Source of the DNA: Bacteroides thetaiotaomicron VPI-5482
GTDB taxonomy: Bacteria > Bacteroidota > Bacteroidia > Bacteroidales > Bacteroidaceae
NCBI RefSeq assembly: GCF_000011065.1
Contig: NC_004663.1
Span: 372,001-436,000, forward strand
Length of the DNA: 64,000 nt
Reading direction: 5' to 3'
Part shown: one piece after another, positions 53,173-60,011 of the stretch
Position numbering within the stretch: the first letter of the stretch is position 1
Layout of the letters: each line of letters starts with the position of its first letter
Translations under genes and position numbers: made by a program
Notes under the pieces: generated by a model
Told to the model about the DNA's origin: nothing
Databases searched by the model: none
Seen by the model: only the letters and a program-made list of their open reading frames with translations

Positions 53173-53640
53173 AATTGACAATTGACAATTGACAATTGAC
53201 AATGAGAGAATGTCGAAAGTCAAATGGCAATTGCGGGTTATTATTAATTGTTTTTTGTTGTTTTAATTATAGATATTAATAATTTGTTTATTTCTGTGCT
53301 GTCATTATTGATGCTCTCATATTGTTCCCGAGTGATATACTCTGTTCTAATCAATAATTCCAGCCAATACTCTGTTTCGTTCGCTTCCTTAAGTGCTATA
53401 TTCAGCTTATTAATAAAATCAGCCCGACTTTGTGCTTGCTCAGCCTCACGAATATTGGCACCAATACTGGTCCCGGATCGCAATATTTGCTTACTCATCA
53501 CAAACTCCTTTTGTTCATTTACTAAAAACTTATATAAATTCACAATCCGAACAGCGAACTCCAAACTTTTATCTTTTACTACATTATCCTTCATGTCCTC
53601 TCGCATTAATTGTCAATTGTCAACTGTCAATTGTCAATTA
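53173..53640. repeat. Cassette flanked by inverted AATTGAC repeats around a four-helix-bundle ORF
   Basis: Left: four to five tandem copies of CAATTGA (53173-53203). Right: the same in reverse (TCAATTG at 53608-53640). The enclosed 440 bases hold only the 120-residue ORF at 53244-53606. The cassette interrupts the araD-araA spacing and looks like an insertion. Confidence 0.72.
53244..53606 (-). CDS. Four-helix-bundle protein (23S rRNA intervening-sequence-like)
   Basis: 120 residues, all helical, with the family segments SKQILRSGTSIGANIREAEQ and FINKLNIALKEANETEYWLE. Relatives are encoded in 23S rRNA intervening sequences, next to diversity-generating retroelements (Avd), or as free cassettes like this. 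Role unknown; RNA binding is suspected for Avd-type members. It sits between araD and araA on the same strand, and has no evident link to arabinose use. Confidence 0.85.
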   Translation of the reverse strand: MREDMKDNVVKDKSLEFAVRIVNLYKFLVNEQKEFVMSKQILRSGTSIGANIREAEQAQSRADFINKLNIALKEANETEYWLELLIRTEYITREQYESINNDSTEINKLLISIIKTTKNN

Positions 53641-53642
53641 TT

Positions 53643-54326
53643 TTATTGTCCGTAGTAAGCGTTCGGACCATGCTTGCGGCTGAAGTGTTTCTCTACCAGC
53701 AGCGGGTTCATTGTTAAATTGGGATTCACGGCATAAGCAATGCTTGCCATTTTGGCAACTTGTTCCATCACTACTGCATTGTGTACGGCATCGTGTGCGT
53801 CTTTTCCCCAAGAGAAAGGACCATGATTCTTGACCAATACTCCCGGTGTATGTACAGGGTTCAGGCCTTCGAAACGTTTTACGATCACGTTTCCGGTTTC
53901 CAGTTCATAGGCACCTTTTACTTCAGCTTCCGTCATATCCGCTGTGCAGGGGATTGCATCATGGAAATAGTCAGCGTGAGTTGTCCCGATATTGGGAATA
54001 TCACAACCGGCCTGCGCCCATGCGGTAGCATAAGTAGAGTGGGTATGCACCACTCCGCCGATTTCGGGGAATGCTTTGTAGAGTACCACGTGAGTAGGAG
54101 TATCTGAGGATGGCTTCAGCCGTCCTTCGACGACTTTGCCATCCAGGTCCACTACTACCATATCTTCCGCTTTCATATCATCATAACTGACTCCACTGGG
54201 TTTGATGACTACCAGTTCCGTTTCACGGTCGATGGCAGAAACATTTCCCCATGTAAAGATGACTAATCCATGCTTTACCAATTCGAGATTGGCATGAAAT
54301 ACTTTTTCTTTCAGTTCTTCCAGCAT
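53643..54326 (-). CDS. araD: L-ribulose-5-phosphate 4-epimerase
   Basis: Last dedicated step of arabinose catabolism, giving D-xylulose-5-phosphate. Class II aldolase fold with zinc His residues in GGVVHTHSTYATAWA (about residue 97) and NHGPFSWG (about 170), plus TTHADYFHDAIPCT. Length 227 is usual. It follows the regulator gene by 5 bases. Confidence 0.95.
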   Translation of the reverse strand: MLEELKEKVFHANLELVKHGLVIFTWGNVSAIDRETELVVIKPSGVSYDDMKAEDMVVVDLDGKVVEGRLKPSSDTPTHVVLYKAFPEIGGVVHTHSTYATAWAQAGCDIPNIGTTHADYFHDAIPCTADMTEAEVKGAYELETGNVIVKRFEGLNPVHTPGVLVKNHGPFSWGKDAHDAVHNAVVMEQVAKMASIAYAVNPNLTMNPLLVEKHFSRKHGPNAYYGQ

Positions 54327-54331
54327 ATTGA

Positions 54332-55009
54332 TTATAATTTAAATTTCGGGTCCTTGCGGTAGGCTTTGCCGTTGAATTTATACAAGGCTGCACCCCGTTT
54401 GGAACCCAGTTTATCGATTTTATCCGTCTTTTCGATAAAGTCCATTTCTGCGACACGCTTGCGGAAATTCCGTTTGTCCATCGGTTCGCCGTAAATAGCT
54501 TCGTAGAGACTTTGCAGTTGGGACAGTGTGAACAGTTTCGGCAACAGATTGAATCCGATAGGCTCGACAGATGCTTTCTGTTTCATCATCTCCCGTGCTT
54601 TGTCCACCATCTCCGGATGGTCGAAAATCAGTGCGGGGAGTTCGTTGATGTTTACCCAGTAAGCATTGTGCTTCTGAACCAGTTCGCGGTCGTACTCATT
54701 GATGTTGATCAGCGCATAGTAGGCAATCGAAACTACCCTTTCGCCTGGATCGCGGTCGATGGCGCCGAAGGCTCCCACCTGTTCCATGTATACGTTTTCC
54801 AAACCTGTAAGTTCAGCCAGTACACGTTTGGCAGCGTCGTCCACGCTTTCGTCTTTTTGCACGAATCCTCCCATCAGTGACCATTCGCCCATTGCCGGTT
54901 CGAAGTTTCTCTTCAGCAGCAGCAGGCTTATTTCGCCTTCATTAAAACCGAAGATGATGCAGTCGATACCGAGATAGAAGGTAGGATTCGAACTATAATA
55001 GTTTTTCAT
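54332..55009 (-). CDS. araR: AraR-type Nudix-fold transcriptional regulator
   Basis: NrtR-family regulator: an N-terminal Nudix-like effector domain (about 10-150) and a C-terminal winged helix (about 155-225, LPKLFTLSQLQSLYEAIYG). The Nudix box is degenerate (RVLAEL in place of RExxEE), so hydrolase activity should be lost, as is known for AraR of Bacteroides, which senses L-arabinose. It lies between araD and the arabinose symporter. It probably represses the operon by binding palindromes near the promoter at 57936-57991. Confidence 0.9.
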   Translation of the reverse strand: MKNYYSSNPTFYLGIDCIIFGFNEGEISLLLLKRNFEPAMGEWSLMGGFVQKDESVDDAAKRVLAELTGLENVYMEQVGAFGAIDRDPGERVVSIAYYALININEYDRELVQKHNAYWVNINELPALIFDHPEMVDKAREMMKQKASVEPIGFNLLPKLFTLSQLQSLYEAIYGEPMDKRNFRKRVAEMDFIEKTDKIDKLGSKRGAALYKFNGKAYRKDPKFKL

Positions 55010-55030
55010 CGTTTGAATGAATTTATTTAA

Positions 55031-56725
55031 TTACCAGAAATACCAGTAGAAGGCACCTGTGATAGCAAGGATGATTACTGTATGAATGATATCCCAGTGA
55101 TCCCAGCTTGCGCGGGTAGCCGCTTTTTGTTCTTTCGTTGCCGTACCGAATACCAGTCCCTGAATCTTTTCAGCTGTCGGAGCTTCCGTGGCAAGGCTGA
55201 CTACGATGACTACGATGATACAGAACAGGAACATCCATCCGCAGAAGAACAGCCAGTTCATATCGTAGAACAAATATTTGAAGGTAGAATCTGCCACTTC
55301 ACCTGCGTTGCTGTAATATACTTTGGCACCCAGACGAGTCAGACCGATGATCATACCGGCGATCAATCCCCACATACCACCTTGTGCGGAAGTACGTTTC
55401 CAGCAGATACCCAGCAGGAAGGCAGCGGCAATACCCGGAGCCAATACAGACTGAACGTCCTGCAAATAAGTATAAAGTACATCACCTACGCTACGCATGA
55501 TAGGAATCCAGAGAATACCGAGGATTACGATCACTACAGTTGCTATCTGACCAATACCCACCAGTTTCTTTTCCGGAGTCTCCGGACGGAAGCGTTTGTA
55601 GAAATCGATTGTAAACAACATGGCAGATGAGTTGAACAGTGAAGCCAGCGAACTCATCAAGGCAGCGAGGATACCGCATACTACCAGACCTTTCACACCG
55701 GCAGGAAGCAATTTAGCTACCAGAGTAGGGAAGGCGGCGTCAGCGTTGGCAGTACCATTGGCAAGCATTGGGAGGAAACCTTCGCCACCGGCACCGATAT
55801 ATTTCTGATGTAATGCGAAAGCAATCATACCCGGAATCAGGAACAGGAATACAGGCAACAGCTTCAGGTAAGCGCCGAAGATAGTACCGCGACGAGCCTC
55901 TTTTTCATTCTTTCCGGAAAGTACACGTTGTACGATGAACTGGTCAGTACACCAGTACCAGAAACCGATAATGGCAGAACCGATAAGTGCACCCAGCCAA
56001 GGGAAGTTCGCATCATCGTTGCTGCGGATCAGATTGGTCATGGTGTCACCATAATCGTTTACCGTCACAGCACCGCACACTCTCATCATTTCGTCCCAGC
56101 CTCCCAGTTCTTTGAAACCGAGCACAAGGATAATCAACGAGCCTAACAGAAGAATCGGAGTCTGAAGTACAGAAGTATAAAGTACCGATTTCATACCACC
56201 GAAGATCGTATATAGTGCAGTGAGAACAACCAGTCCGATGGCGGCAATCCAGAAGAAGTCGATTCCCCAGAGTTCCTTGATGCCGAATACTTGCTGGAAT
56301 ACCAGTCCGCCGGCATATACTGTCACTGCTACCTTGGTCAATACATAACTTACCAGTGAGATGACCGATAAGATGGTACGTGACTGAGGATTGTAACGGC
56401 GTTCCAGAAATTCCGGCATCGTGTATACCATGCTTCGTGAATAGAAAGGTACGAATACCCATCCCAGAATCAGGATCATCCATCCCTGAATTTCCCAGTG
56501 AGCCATCGCCATACCGCTTGAAGCTCCTGCTCCCGCCAGTCCGATCAAGTGTTCCGAGCCGATGTTTGATGCGAAGATAGAGGCACCGATCGCAAGCCAT
56601 GTTGCGTCACGTCCGCCTAAGAAATAATCTGCCGAGTCATTTTGTTTTTGTCTGACTACCCAAACAATAATACCTATCAGAGCCAAAAAGAAGACTCCAA
56701 TTACTAGCCAATCTAATGCTTCCAC
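55031..56725 (-). CDS. Sodium:solute symporter, probable L-arabinose importer
   Basis: SSS family, 564 residues and about 14 helices. N-terminal DYFLGGRDATWLAIGASIFA and the sodium/sugar segment NIGSEHLIGLAGAGASSGMA are the SGLT signature. It lies 21 bases upstream of araR and 25 after mutarotase, so arabinose import is the natural reading. It is more SGLT-like than the symporter at 37308. Confidence 0.9.
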   Translation of the reverse strand: MEALDWLVIGVFFLALIGIIVWVVRQKQNDSADYFLGGRDATWLAIGASIFASNIGSEHLIGLAGAGASSGMAMAHWEIQGWMILILGWVFVPFYSRSMVYTMPEFLERRYNPQSRTILSVISLVSYVLTKVAVTVYAGGLVFQQVFGIKELWGIDFFWIAAIGLVVLTALYTIFGGMKSVLYTSVLQTPILLLGSLIILVLGFKELGGWDEMMRVCGAVTVNDYGDTMTNLIRSNDDANFPWLGALIGSAIIGFWYWCTDQFIVQRVLSGKNEKEARRGTIFGAYLKLLPVFLFLIPGMIAFALHQKYIGAGGEGFLPMLANGTANADAAFPTLVAKLLPAGVKGLVVCGILAALMSSLASLFNSSAMLFTIDFYKRFRPETPEKKLVGIGQIATVVIVILGILWIPIMRSVGDVLYTYLQDVQSVLAPGIAAAFLLGICWKRTSAQGGMWGLIAGMIIGLTRLGAKVYYSNAGEVADSTFKYLFYDMNWLFFCGWMFLFCIIVVIVVSLATEAPTAEKIQGLVFGTATKEQKAATRASWDHWDIIHTVIILAITGAFYWYFW

Positions 56726-56750
56726 AATAAATTTGATTTATAAGTTAATA

Positions 56751-57890
56751 TTATTTCTCTGTCGAGAATTTAAAGATACATTCGCTGTTGTACGTTTGTC
56801 CCGGTTCCAGCACAACGGACGGCCAGTCGGCTTTGTTGGGGCTGTCGGGGTAGTGTTGTGTTTCGAGGCAGACAGAAGCACGTTGGTTGTAAACGATGCC
56901 TTTCTTTCCGCTTACGGTTCCGTCGAGGAAGTTACCTGTGTATACCTGAATACCCGGTTCGTTGGTATATACTTCCAATGTGATTCCGGTTTCGGGAGAC
57001 GTCAGTCTGGCAGCTACCTGCGAGATGTCACCTTTGGTGTTGAGCACCCAGTTGTGATCATATCCGTTGCCGTTCTTGAGTTGGACGAAGTCGTAGTTGT
57101 TGATATCTTTGCCTACCGCTTTCGGAGTAGTGAAGTCCATCGGAGTATCTTTGACCGGAGCGATTTCGCCGGTTGTCATGAAGGTGCTGTCTACCGGAGT
57201 ATAGTAATCTGCATTTACATACATGATGTTGTCTGTCGATGTTTTTGATGGATCACCAGCCAGATTGAAGTAAGAGTGGTTGGTCATGTTGATGATTGTC
57301 TTTTTGTCGGTAGTAGCGCTGTACTTGATGTCGATGGCGTTGTCATCTGTCAGTTGATAGGTTACTTTAGCAGTCACATTTCCGGGGAAATTCGCGTCAC
57401 CGTCCGGAGAGATAAGAGTCAGTTCCAGTGTTGTCGGATCGATAAGGTTGGCTTCGTATACTTGGTATTGCCATCCTTTCGGGCCTCCGTGCAGGCAGTG
57501 GCCGAAGTTGTTTTGCGGCAGTTGGATGGTATCTCCGTCCAGTACAAAACGCCCTTGGTTGATGCGGTTGGCGTAACGGCCGATAGAAGCACCGAAATCA
57601 CTGGGTACATTAATATAATCAGCAATGCTGTCAAAACCTAAAACTACATCCTGCATCTTGCCGTTCTTGTCGGGCACCATGATGGACACGATGCGTCCGC
57701 CGAAGTTAGTGATGCATACTTCCATACCCGCCTTATTCTTTAAGGTATAAAGAGCTGTTTGGGCATTGTTCACTTCTGTTTGAAATTTTGCCGGGTCAAG
57801 ACCGGATAAAGTCAGCTCGGAAGCCGGCTTGTTATTGCACGCGGCAAGCATCAGCGCGGCAATTCCTGCAATTAGAAAATGTTTTTTCAT
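56751..57890 (-). CDS. galM: Aldose 1-epimerase (mutarotase), lipoprotein
   Basis: Interconverts alpha and beta anomers of sugars. A lipoprotein signal (GIAALMLAACNN, Cys 18) predicts membrane attachment in the periplasm. Motifs: GRYANRINQGRFVLDG, NNFGHCLHGGPKGWQYQVYE (His for catalysis), MTNHSYFNLAG, and LVLEPGQTY-like VVLEPGQTYNSE with the catalytic Glu near the C-terminus. First gene of the arabinose operon. Confidence 0.93.
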   Translation of the reverse strand: MKKHFLIAGIAALMLAACNNKPASELTLSGLDPAKFQTEVNNAQTALYTLKNKAGMEVCITNFGGRIVSIMVPDKNGKMQDVVLGFDSIADYINVPSDFGASIGRYANRINQGRFVLDGDTIQLPQNNFGHCLHGGPKGWQYQVYEANLIDPTTLELTLISPDGDANFPGNVTAKVTYQLTDDNAIDIKYSATTDKKTIINMTNHSYFNLAGDPSKTSTDNIMYVNADYYTPVDSTFMTTGEIAPVKDTPMDFTTPKAVGKDINNYDFVQLKNGNGYDHNWVLNTKGDISQVAARLTSPETGITLEVYTNEPGIQVYTGNFLDGTVSGKKGIVYNQRASVCLETQHYPDSPNKADWPSVVLEPGQTYNSECIFKFSTEK

Positions 57891-57935
57891 GGTTTTATTT
57901 TTAATGTAAATGAGATGCTTATCTTATTTTGGGTG

Positions 57936-57966
57936 TAAAAGTAACACTTTTGTTTGGTGTATCAAA
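57936..57966 (-). promoter_or_regulatory. Promoter of the arabinose operon
   Basis: Minus strand TTTG (57963-57966), exactly 19 bases, then TACTTTTA (57936-57943), near the TAnnTTTG consensus. The leader to the mutarotase ATG is about 40 bases. The rest of the 57891-58494 gap holds two palindromes (57957, 57978), tandem array D and A+T-rich sequence. Confidence 0.7.
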
Positions 57967-57971
57967 TACAC
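57957..57971. promoter_or_regulatory. Operator candidate 1 for AraR (palindrome over the -33 box)
   Basis: GTGTAT-CAA-ATACAC: perfect 6-bp arms, 3-base centre, covering the -33 TTTG. Repressor binding here would block RNA polymerase. Assignment to AraR is by proximity. Confidence 0.55.
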
Positions 57972-57976
57972 TCTTA

Positions 57977-57992
57977 TATGTTGTGCAACATA
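57977..57992. promoter_or_regulatory. Operator candidate 2 (palindrome upstream of -33)
   Basis: TATGTTG-TG-CAACATA: perfect 7-bp arms. Centre 20.5 bases from the centre of the first palindrome, about two helical turns, so both could be bound on the same face. Confidence 0.5.
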
Positions 57993-58085
57993 AAAGGATA
58001 AGAACTTTACTGTTACGTATAAAACTATCGCATGTTCCTGTCTTCGGAGCGGGATCGTTATATTGCATTTTCTCTTTCTATATAG

Positions 58086-58239
58086 AGCTGGATAGTTTCT
58101 GGGGCTTGGAACCAGAGTTTCACCAGCTTGAAACTAAAGTTTCTTCAGTTTGAAACTAAAGTTTCCTCTGCTTGAAACTAGAGTTTCATCCGCTTGGAAC
58201 TGTTGGTTCCGGCATATGGAAACGAATGGACCTATGTAC
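58086..58239. repeat. Tandem array D: seven 22-bp units with GAAACT-AA-AGTTTC dyads
   Basis: Units start at 58086, 58108, 58130, 58152, 58174, 58196 and 58218, every one exactly 22 bases apart. The central three contain GAAACTA(A/G)AGTTTC, a palindrome with 6-bp arms, followed by an 8-base linker usually ending GCTT. Outer units keep the dyad with changed letters, e.g. GGAAC-TGTTG-GTTCC (58196), showing compensated changes in both arms. Located upstream of the arabinose operon promoter, between it and the IS element. Confidence 0.88.
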
Positions 58240-58494
58240 TTCCCTAATAATGGTTGACTTGTTTATCTCTAATAGCTGCTATGTGTTGACTAGAAATATT
58301 ACTAACCCTGGCAGCTGTTTACTTTATTATTTATTATTCCTGCCTCCGGTTTACTTATTTTTTTCTTATTCCTTTAACCGGTTGACTCTTCTCTTTGAAA
58401 GAAGAAAAAAGAAAGGAACTCACCCTTTTTCCTCTTTCTATCCCGCTAGCAGGGCATTCTTGGTCTTTTCATAAGCAAATGTACATATTTATTT

Positions 58495-59388
58495 TTAAGC
58501 AAGTGCTACATTCAGATACTTTTCTCTGTAGCTTATCCATCTTTTCCTGATAGGTCCTTGCATTTCTCCTGCCTGTACCGGGGTAAGCATATCCAAGCTC
58601 ATATGAGGCCTTTCGTTGTTATAGAAGTGAACGGCTGTTGCTACAGCTTTTCTGACTTCCTGTATTGAACTAAAGCGCATTCCTTGCAGCAATTCATTCT
58701 TTATAATGCCATTCACACGCTCAGCTATGGCATTGTCCTTGGGATTGCCATCCTCTGTCATGCTGGGAAGAATCCCGTTATGTCGTAATATGGCAATATA
58801 ATCCGCACTGGCATATTGTACGCCTCGGTCGGAGTGATGGATCAAACCCTTAATCTCCTTTGCAGCTATGCGTCTGACTGCCATTTCCAGAGCTTCCACT
58901 GTGTAACAGCTTCCCAGAGTATCACCTACGCAATACCCAATGATCTCCTTCGTATAGGCGTCTGTCACCAGAGACAGGTAGCAGAACACATAACTGCCGT
59001 CAGGCAACCATATGGTAATGTAAGTGATATCACTAACCCACAGCTGATCAGGATGTTCTAATAGCAATGTCCTGGTTAAATCAGGATACTGTGGCAAGTG
59101 ATGAGAGGAGTCTGTCGTACGTGGAGCCCGAAAACGTTTGCGTATTGTCAGCTTATACTTGGACAATATAGCACAGAAACAGTCACGCCCAACAAAGGCC
59201 TGGCTGGTGCCGAACTCATTACGGTACATCAGCCAAAGTTTCATCCCCCCAATACCAGGGTCCTTTGAACGCACACGTTTGACAAACTCAAGAACAAAAC
59301 GTTCACGGGCCGAACTATCCGTACTATGGTCAACATACTTATAAAAGGCTTGCTTTGTTACACCAAACAATTTGCAAAGAGAGACCAC
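58495..59388 (-). CDS. IS3-family transposase OrfB (DDE integrase core)
   Basis: Catalytic part of the transposase. HTH_21-like N-terminus (SLCKLFGVTKQAFYKY) and an integrase core with the DDE residues in WVSDITYITI, HHSDRGVQYAS and NAIAERVNGIIKNELL. The frame is open upstream of the GTG at 59388 to the slippage site at 59439, so the active form is probably an OrfAB fusion. All catalytic residues and length are intact, so the element may be functional. Confidence 0.92.
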   Translation of the reverse strand: MVSLCKLFGVTKQAFYKYVDHSTDSSARERFVLEFVKRVRSKDPGIGGMKLWLMYRNEFGTSQAFVGRDCFCAILSKYKLTIRKRFRAPRTTDSSHHLPQYPDLTRTLLLEHPDQLWVSDITYITIWLPDGSYVFCYLSLVTDAYTKEIIGYCVGDTLGSCYTVEALEMAVRRIAAKEIKGLIHHSDRGVQYASADYIAILRHNGILPSMTEDGNPKDNAIAERVNGIIKNELLQGMRFSSIQEVRKAVATAVHFYNNERPHMSLDMLTPVQAGEMQGPIRKRWISYREKYLNVALA

Positions 59389-59420
59389 CGTATAGGCATG
59401 CCTCCCTTTACAAAGCCTTT

Positions 59421-59783
59421 TTATTGTTTGGTACCAGCTTTTTTTCGGATAGGAAGATTAAACATCTCCTCGGCAACATCAATCATCGTATCGAAGGCGT
59501 GCGCACGCATTTTAGCATCTTTAAGCTCTGCACGTAAACGCTCATTCTCAAGACGTAAGGCAGTAATTGAGGAGGATTCATCCGAGGACTTGGGAGACTT
59601 GTTCTTTTTCATATAAGCGGATATTTCAGGATTAGAATCCTCAAAGATACGAACCCAACGCCAAAATGTAATGCGGGCAATCCCTTTTTCTTGGGCAAAA
59701 CGAGAAACTGAGAAATTCGAACGATAGAAATCGCCAAGAAGTTCAAGCTGATAAGGACTAAAGGTCATGTCACTCTTTTTCAT
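59421..59783 (-). CDS. IS3-family transposase OrfA (helix-turn-helix)
   Basis: 120 residues. A helix-turn-helix at about 10-50 (YQLELLGDFYRSNFSVSRFA, FWRWVRIFED) and a leucine-zipper-like coiled coil at about 75-100 (LRLENERLRAELKDAKMRA). The ATG at 59783 begins MKKSDMTFS. It ends just after the A7 slippery run used to make OrfAB. Confidence 0.88.
   Translation of the reverse strand: MKKSDMTFSPYQLELLGDFYRSNFSVSRFAQEKGIARITFWRWVRIFEDSNPEISAYMKKNKSPKSSDESSSITALRLENERLRAELKDAKMRAHAFDTMIDVAEEMFNLPIRKKAGTKQ
59439..59445 (-). other. Programmed -1 frameshift site (A7) in the IS3 element
   Basis: On the minus strand, codons CGA AAA AAA GCT of orfA contain the A AAA AAA slippery heptamer. Slipping back one base leads into an open frame (SWYQTIKRLC and on) that runs straight into OrfB without a stop. 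Confidence 0.75.
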
Positions 59784-59875
59784 CTTTTATTCATTTTAGT
59801 TGATACTTATAGTAGTCAACCAAATCCAGGGTAAGACACTACGCATGACCTGTCGGCAAAGTCCGGTAGATATAG

Positions 59876-59990
59876 AGCACTGTGACAGCAAAAATTGCCA
59901 TCACAGTGCTGTCACTAGTTGCTGTCACTGCTTTACTTCTTCATTATAAGCGAGTTATGCTCTGCTTTGTGACGGTGACAGCAAAACACA
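59876..59990. repeat. GTGACAGC / GCTGTCAC inverted repeats, possible degenerate array
   Basis: GTGACAGC occurs at 59882 and 59975, and its complement GCTGTCAC at 59908 and 59921. Adjacent segments from 59904 and 59926 (22 apart) share CA(G/C)TGCT. This may be a decayed array of the type seen at arrays A-D, in the 228-bp gap between the IS element and the GH43 gene, but the 22-bp phase is not kept throughout. Confidence 0.4.
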
Positions 59991-60011
59991 TATTTATTTT
60001 TCTATAGAGGG

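Larger units (their letters stand above)
58495..59783 (-). mobile_element. IS3-family insertion sequence (orfA, orfB)
   Basis: Two overlapping-frame transposase genes in the IS3 arrangement, orfB in the -1 frame relative to orfA. Exact ends are not established. A weak inverted match GGTTGACT lies at 58380-58387 and in reverse at 59814-59821; if these mark the ends, the element is about 1.44 kb. It lies between the arabinose operon promoter region and the GH43/SusD/SusC genes. Confidence 0.82.

Noticed and set aside
54223..54456. Possible extra gene between araD and araR
   Set aside because: It overlaps both conserved genes in another frame; araR and araD are only 5 bases apart.
57929..58474. 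Two open frames on the plus strand upstream of the arabinose operon
   Set aside because: They run across the arabinose promoter and array D, have no recognisable protein features, and one owes its length to the low-stop GAAACTAAAGTTTC repeats.
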